In this document: one piece after another, positions 61,875-64,000 of the stretch | Layout: each line of letters begins with the position of its first letter | Numbering within the stretch: the stretch's first letter is position 1 | Assembly (NCBI RefSeq): GCF_021729865.1 | Contig: NZ_CP063400.1 | Span: forward strand, 4,092,001 to 4,156,000 | Direction: 5' to 3' | Length of the DNA stretch: 64,000 nucleotides | From: Hydrogenophaga sp. SL48 | Lineage (GTDB): Bacteria > Pseudomonadota > Gammaproteobacteria > Burkholderiales > Burkholderiaceae_C | Notes under the pieces: model-generated | Seen by the model: only the letters and a program-made list of their open reading frames with translations | The model's database searches: none | Told to the model about the DNA's origin: nothing | Made by a program: the position numbers and the translations under genes

Positions 61875-63896
61875 TCAAGCGGCCTGCAGCTGGCGTTTGG
61901 CGGCCAGCTTCTCAGCGTCGCAGACCGGACAGAACGGGTGCTCGCCCGCGAGGTAGCCGTGGGTGGGGCAGATGGAGAAGGTGGGGGTGACGGTGATGTA
62001 GGGCAGGCGGAAGTTCGTCAGCGCGCGCTGCACCAGCGCGCGGCAGGCCTCGCCGCTGCTCAGGCGTTCGCCCATGTACAGGTGCAGCACGGTGCCGCCG
62101 GTGTACTTGCGCTGCAGCGGGGCCTGGCGCTCCAGCGCCTCGAACGGGTCGTCGGTGAAGCCCACGGGCAGCTGCGACGAGTTGGTGTAGTAGGGCTGCT
62201 CGGGCGTGCCGGCCTGCAGGATGGCGGGCCAGCGCTTGCGGTCTTCGCGGGCGAAGCGGTAGGTGGTGCCCTCCGCGGGCGTGGCCTCCAGGTTGTACAG
62301 GTGGCCGGTCTCCTCCTGGAAGGCCACGATGCGTTCGCGCACGTGGTCCAGGAAGCGCAGCGCGAAGGCGTGGCCGTCGTCGGTGGTGATGTCGTGCGCG
62401 TCGCCGGTGAAGTTGCGCACCATCTCGTTGATGCCGTTCACGCCCAGGGTGCTGAAGTGGTTGCGCAGGGTGCCGAGGTAGCGCTTGGTGTACGGGAACA
62501 GGCCCTGGTCCATCAGCCGCTGGATCAGCTTGCGCTTGGTCTCCAGGCTCTGTTGGCCCAACACCAGCAGGCGGTCGAGCGCGGCCAGCAGGCCGGCCTC
62601 GTCGCCCGCGTGCAGATGCCCCAGGCGCGCGCAGTTCACCGTGACCACGCCCAGGCTGCCGGTCTGCTCGGCGCTGCCGAACAGGCCGTTGCCGCGCTTG
62701 AGCAGCTCGCGCAGATCAAGCTGCAGCCGGCAGCACATGGAGCGCACCATGTTCGGCTGCAGCTCGGAGTTGATGAAGTTCTGGAAGTACGGCAGGCCGT
62801 ACTTGGCCGTCATGTCGAACAGGCGCCGCGCGTTCTCGCTCTCCCAGGGGAAATCGGGCGTGATGTTGTAGGTGGGGATGGGGAAGGTGAAGACCCGCCC
62901 CTTGGCGTCGCCCTCGGTCATCACCTCGATGTAGGCGCGGTTGATCAGGTCCATCTCGGCCTGCAGATCGCCGTAGCAGAACGGCATTTCCTGCCCGGCG
63001 ATCACCGGCACCTGTTCGCGCAGGTCGTCGGGGCAGACCCAGTCGAAGGTGAGGTTGGTGAAGGGCGTCTGCGTGCCCCAGCGCGAGGGCACGTTGAGGT
63101 TGTAGATCAGCTCCTGGATGCACTGGCGCACGGCCGCGTACTCCATGCCGTCCTGGCGCACATAGGGCGCCATGTAGGTGTCGAACGACGAGAAGGCCTG
63201 CGCGCCGGCCCACTCGTTCTGCAGCGTGCCCAGGAAGTTCACGATCTGCCCCACGGCCGAGGACATGTGTTTCGGCGGCCCCGACTCCACCTTGCCCGGC
63301 ACGCCGTTGAGGCCTTCGTTGAGCAGGGTGCGCAGCGACCAGCCCGCGCAGTAGCCGCTGAGCATGTCGAGGTCGTGGATGTGGAGGTCGCCCTCGCGGT
63401 GCGCCTGCCCGATCTCGGGCGTGTAGACGTGCGAGAGCCAGTAGTTGGCCGTGACCTTGCCGGCCACGTTCAGGATCAGCCCGCCCAGCGAATAGCCCTG
63501 GTTGGCGTTGGCGTTCACGCGCCAGTCGGCGCGCGTGAGGTACTCGTTGATCGACGATTCCACATCCACCAGCGTCTGCTGGTCGGCGCGCAGCGTGGCG
63601 TGCTGCTCGCGGTAGACGATGTAGGCGCGCGCGGTCTGGAGGTGGTTGGCCGCGATCAGCGTCTGTTCGACCACGTCCTGGATCGGCTCGATGCCGGGCG
63701 GCGCACCCTTGAAGCGGTGGATCAGCACCTTGACCACCTGGGCACACAACAGCGCGGCCTCGGCGCCGTCGAACTCGCCGCTGGCCTGGCCGGCCCGCGC
63801 CAGCGCGGACCGGATCTTGTCGGCATCGAAGGCCTCGCGCAGGCCCGAACGCTTGATCACCTCCCTTGGAAGACTGACCACCATCGCATCTTTCAT
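61875..63896 (-). CDS. nrdD: Class III anaerobic ribonucleoside-triphosphate reductase, large part without the radical loop
   Basis: The 673-residue protein starts at the ATG at 63894-63896 behind a strong AGGAGG site. It has an N-terminal ATP-cone (REVIKRSGLREAFDADKIRSAL) and the NrdD barrel (GDLHIHDLDMLSGYCAGWSL, TFPIPTYNITPDF, GVVTVNCARLGHL, FSTLGVNGINEMV). A C-terminal metal site has three cysteines and perhaps a histidine (SICPTHGYLAGEHPFCPVCD). It ends with KRQLQAA directly after this site, where other NrdD proteins continue into the glycyl-radical loop. The loop is encoded by the next gene. Two NrdR boxes lie upstream. Confidence 0.93.
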   Translation of the reverse strand: MKDAMVVSLPREVIKRSGLREAFDADKIRSALARAGQASGEFDGAEAALLCAQVVKVLIHRFKGAPPGIEPIQDVVEQTLIAANHLQTARAYIVYREQHATLRADQQTLVDVESSINEYLTRADWRVNANANQGYSLGGLILNVAGKVTANYWLSHVYTPEIGQAHREGDLHIHDLDMLSGYCAGWSLRTLLNEGLNGVPGKVESGPPKHMSSAVGQIVNFLGTLQNEWAGAQAFSSFDTYMAPYVRQDGMEYAAVRQCIQELIYNLNVPSRWGTQTPFTNLTFDWVCPDDLREQVPVIAGQEMPFCYGDLQAEMDLINRAYIEVMTEGDAKGRVFTFPIPTYNITPDFPWESENARRLFDMTAKYGLPYFQNFINSELQPNMVRSMCCRLQLDLRELLKRGNGLFGSAEQTGSLGVVTVNCARLGHLHAGDEAGLLAALDRLLVLGQQSLETKRKLIQRLMDQGLFPYTKRYLGTLRNHFSTLGVNGINEMVRNFTGDAHDITTDDGHAFALRFLDHVRERIVAFQEETGHLYNLEATPAEGTTYRFAREDRKRWPAILQAGTPEQPYYTNSSQLPVGFTDDPFEALERQAPLQRKYTGGTVLHLYMGERLSSGEACRALVQRALTNFRLPYITVTPTFSICPTHGYLAGEHPFCPVCDAEKLAAKRQLQAA

Positions 63897-63919
63897 AGCT
63901 CTCGCCTCCTGGATCAAAA

Positions 63920-63935
63920 ACACTACCTATGGTGT
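63920..63935. promoter_or_regulatory. NrdR box 1 upstream of nrdD
   Basis: ACACTACCTATGGTGT fits the NrdR consensus ACACWATATATWGTGT with the outer palindrome intact. It starts 32 bp, three helical turns, from the start of box 2, the usual NrdR arrangement. Confidence 0.8.
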
Positions 63936-63951
63936 TCAAGATACCCGCCAG

Positions 63952-63967
63952 ACACCATAGATAGTTT
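63952..63967. promoter_or_regulatory. NrdR box 2 upstream of nrdD
   Basis: ACACCATAGATAGTTT matches the NrdR consensus apart from one internal position and the last bases of the right half. With box 1 it predicts repression of the class III reductase genes when dATP is plentiful. Confidence 0.75.
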
Positions 63968-64000
63968 GATTTGACGCAAGGTCGACGCAGCTTCCAACGC

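Noticed and set aside
61851..63974. A 707-codon plus-strand open frame opposite nrdD
   Set aside because: Antisense composition; the NrdR boxes and strong ribosome-binding site belong to the minus-strand gene.
63966..63979. TTGAT-N4-CGCAA upstream of nrdD as an FNR box
   Set aside because: Only one half-site is good and it overlaps NrdR box 2; evidence too weak to list as a site.

Overview
The window is high-GC DNA with dense, tightly packed genes. Gene content points to a facultatively anaerobic or denitrifying betaproteobacterium, most likely Comamonadaceae and Hydrogenophaga-like. The indicators are oxygen-independent ubiquinone genes, class II plus class III ribonucleotide reductases, NnrS, a De Ley-Doudoroff/Weimberg sugar locus and gentisate genes. 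The genus is an inference from gene content; no rRNA is present. I found no tRNA, rRNA, insertion sequence, prophage or CRISPR array.

Layout. (1) 1-4624: the edge of an inositol or sugar catabolic cluster, with a truncated TIM-barrel isomerase, a frameshifted LacI-type regulator, an RpiR regulator and two Gfo/Idh/MocA dehydrogenases behind GGAA-N6-TTCC operators. (2) 4625-5102: non-coding, filled by a long imperfect inverted repeat. (3) 5103-25125: a D-galactose/L-arabinose island with mutarotase, lactonase, sugar dehydrogenase, LysR regulator and semialdehyde dehydrogenase. It also carries two interleaved ABC importers (YtfQ..YtfR-YtfT-YjfF with ChvE-GguA-GguB nested inside), a Weimberg branch (sugar-acid dehydratase, KDA dehydratase, ketoglutarate semialdehyde dehydrogenase) and a De Ley-Doudoroff branch (DgoD, DgoK, DgoA). 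A strong bidirectional terminator closes it. (4) 25202-29751: housekeeping genes purC, fba, an esterase lipoprotein and pyk. (5) 29914-39319: a one-strand surface-glycan cassette with a CmcI-like enzyme, a double methyltransferase, a ~1,500-residue methyltransferase/GT2/GT4/methyltransferase fusion and an AlgI/AlgJ-like O-acetylation pair. (6) 39499-43800: hydroxypyruvate isomerase, a DUF2237 protein, a MarR regulator, gentisate dioxygenase with fumarylpyruvate hydrolase (and a possible hydroxylase remnant), and a small secreted protein.

(7) 43864-63896: an anaerobic-metabolism block. A leftward operon (flavin oxidoreductase, class II RNR NrdJ, NnrS, nitroreductase, hemerythrin; several 4-bp ATGA/GTGA overlaps) diverges from a rightward operon (ubiU, ubiV, hemolysin-III protein, ubiT, DGC-domain protein, ubiX, ubiD). 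FNR/Dnr-type palindromes sit about 41 bp from plausible start sites on both sides. Next comes a ferrous-iron uptake operon ftrABCD under a combined FNR/Fur-like promoter, divergent from a DUF1513 gene. Last is a class III RNR locus in which the glycyl-radical domain is encoded by its own small gene between nrdD and nrdG, with two NrdR boxes upstream.

A dispersed ~80-90 bp intergenic repeat with hairpin-forming parts occurs at least eight times, mostly between co-directional genes inside operons.
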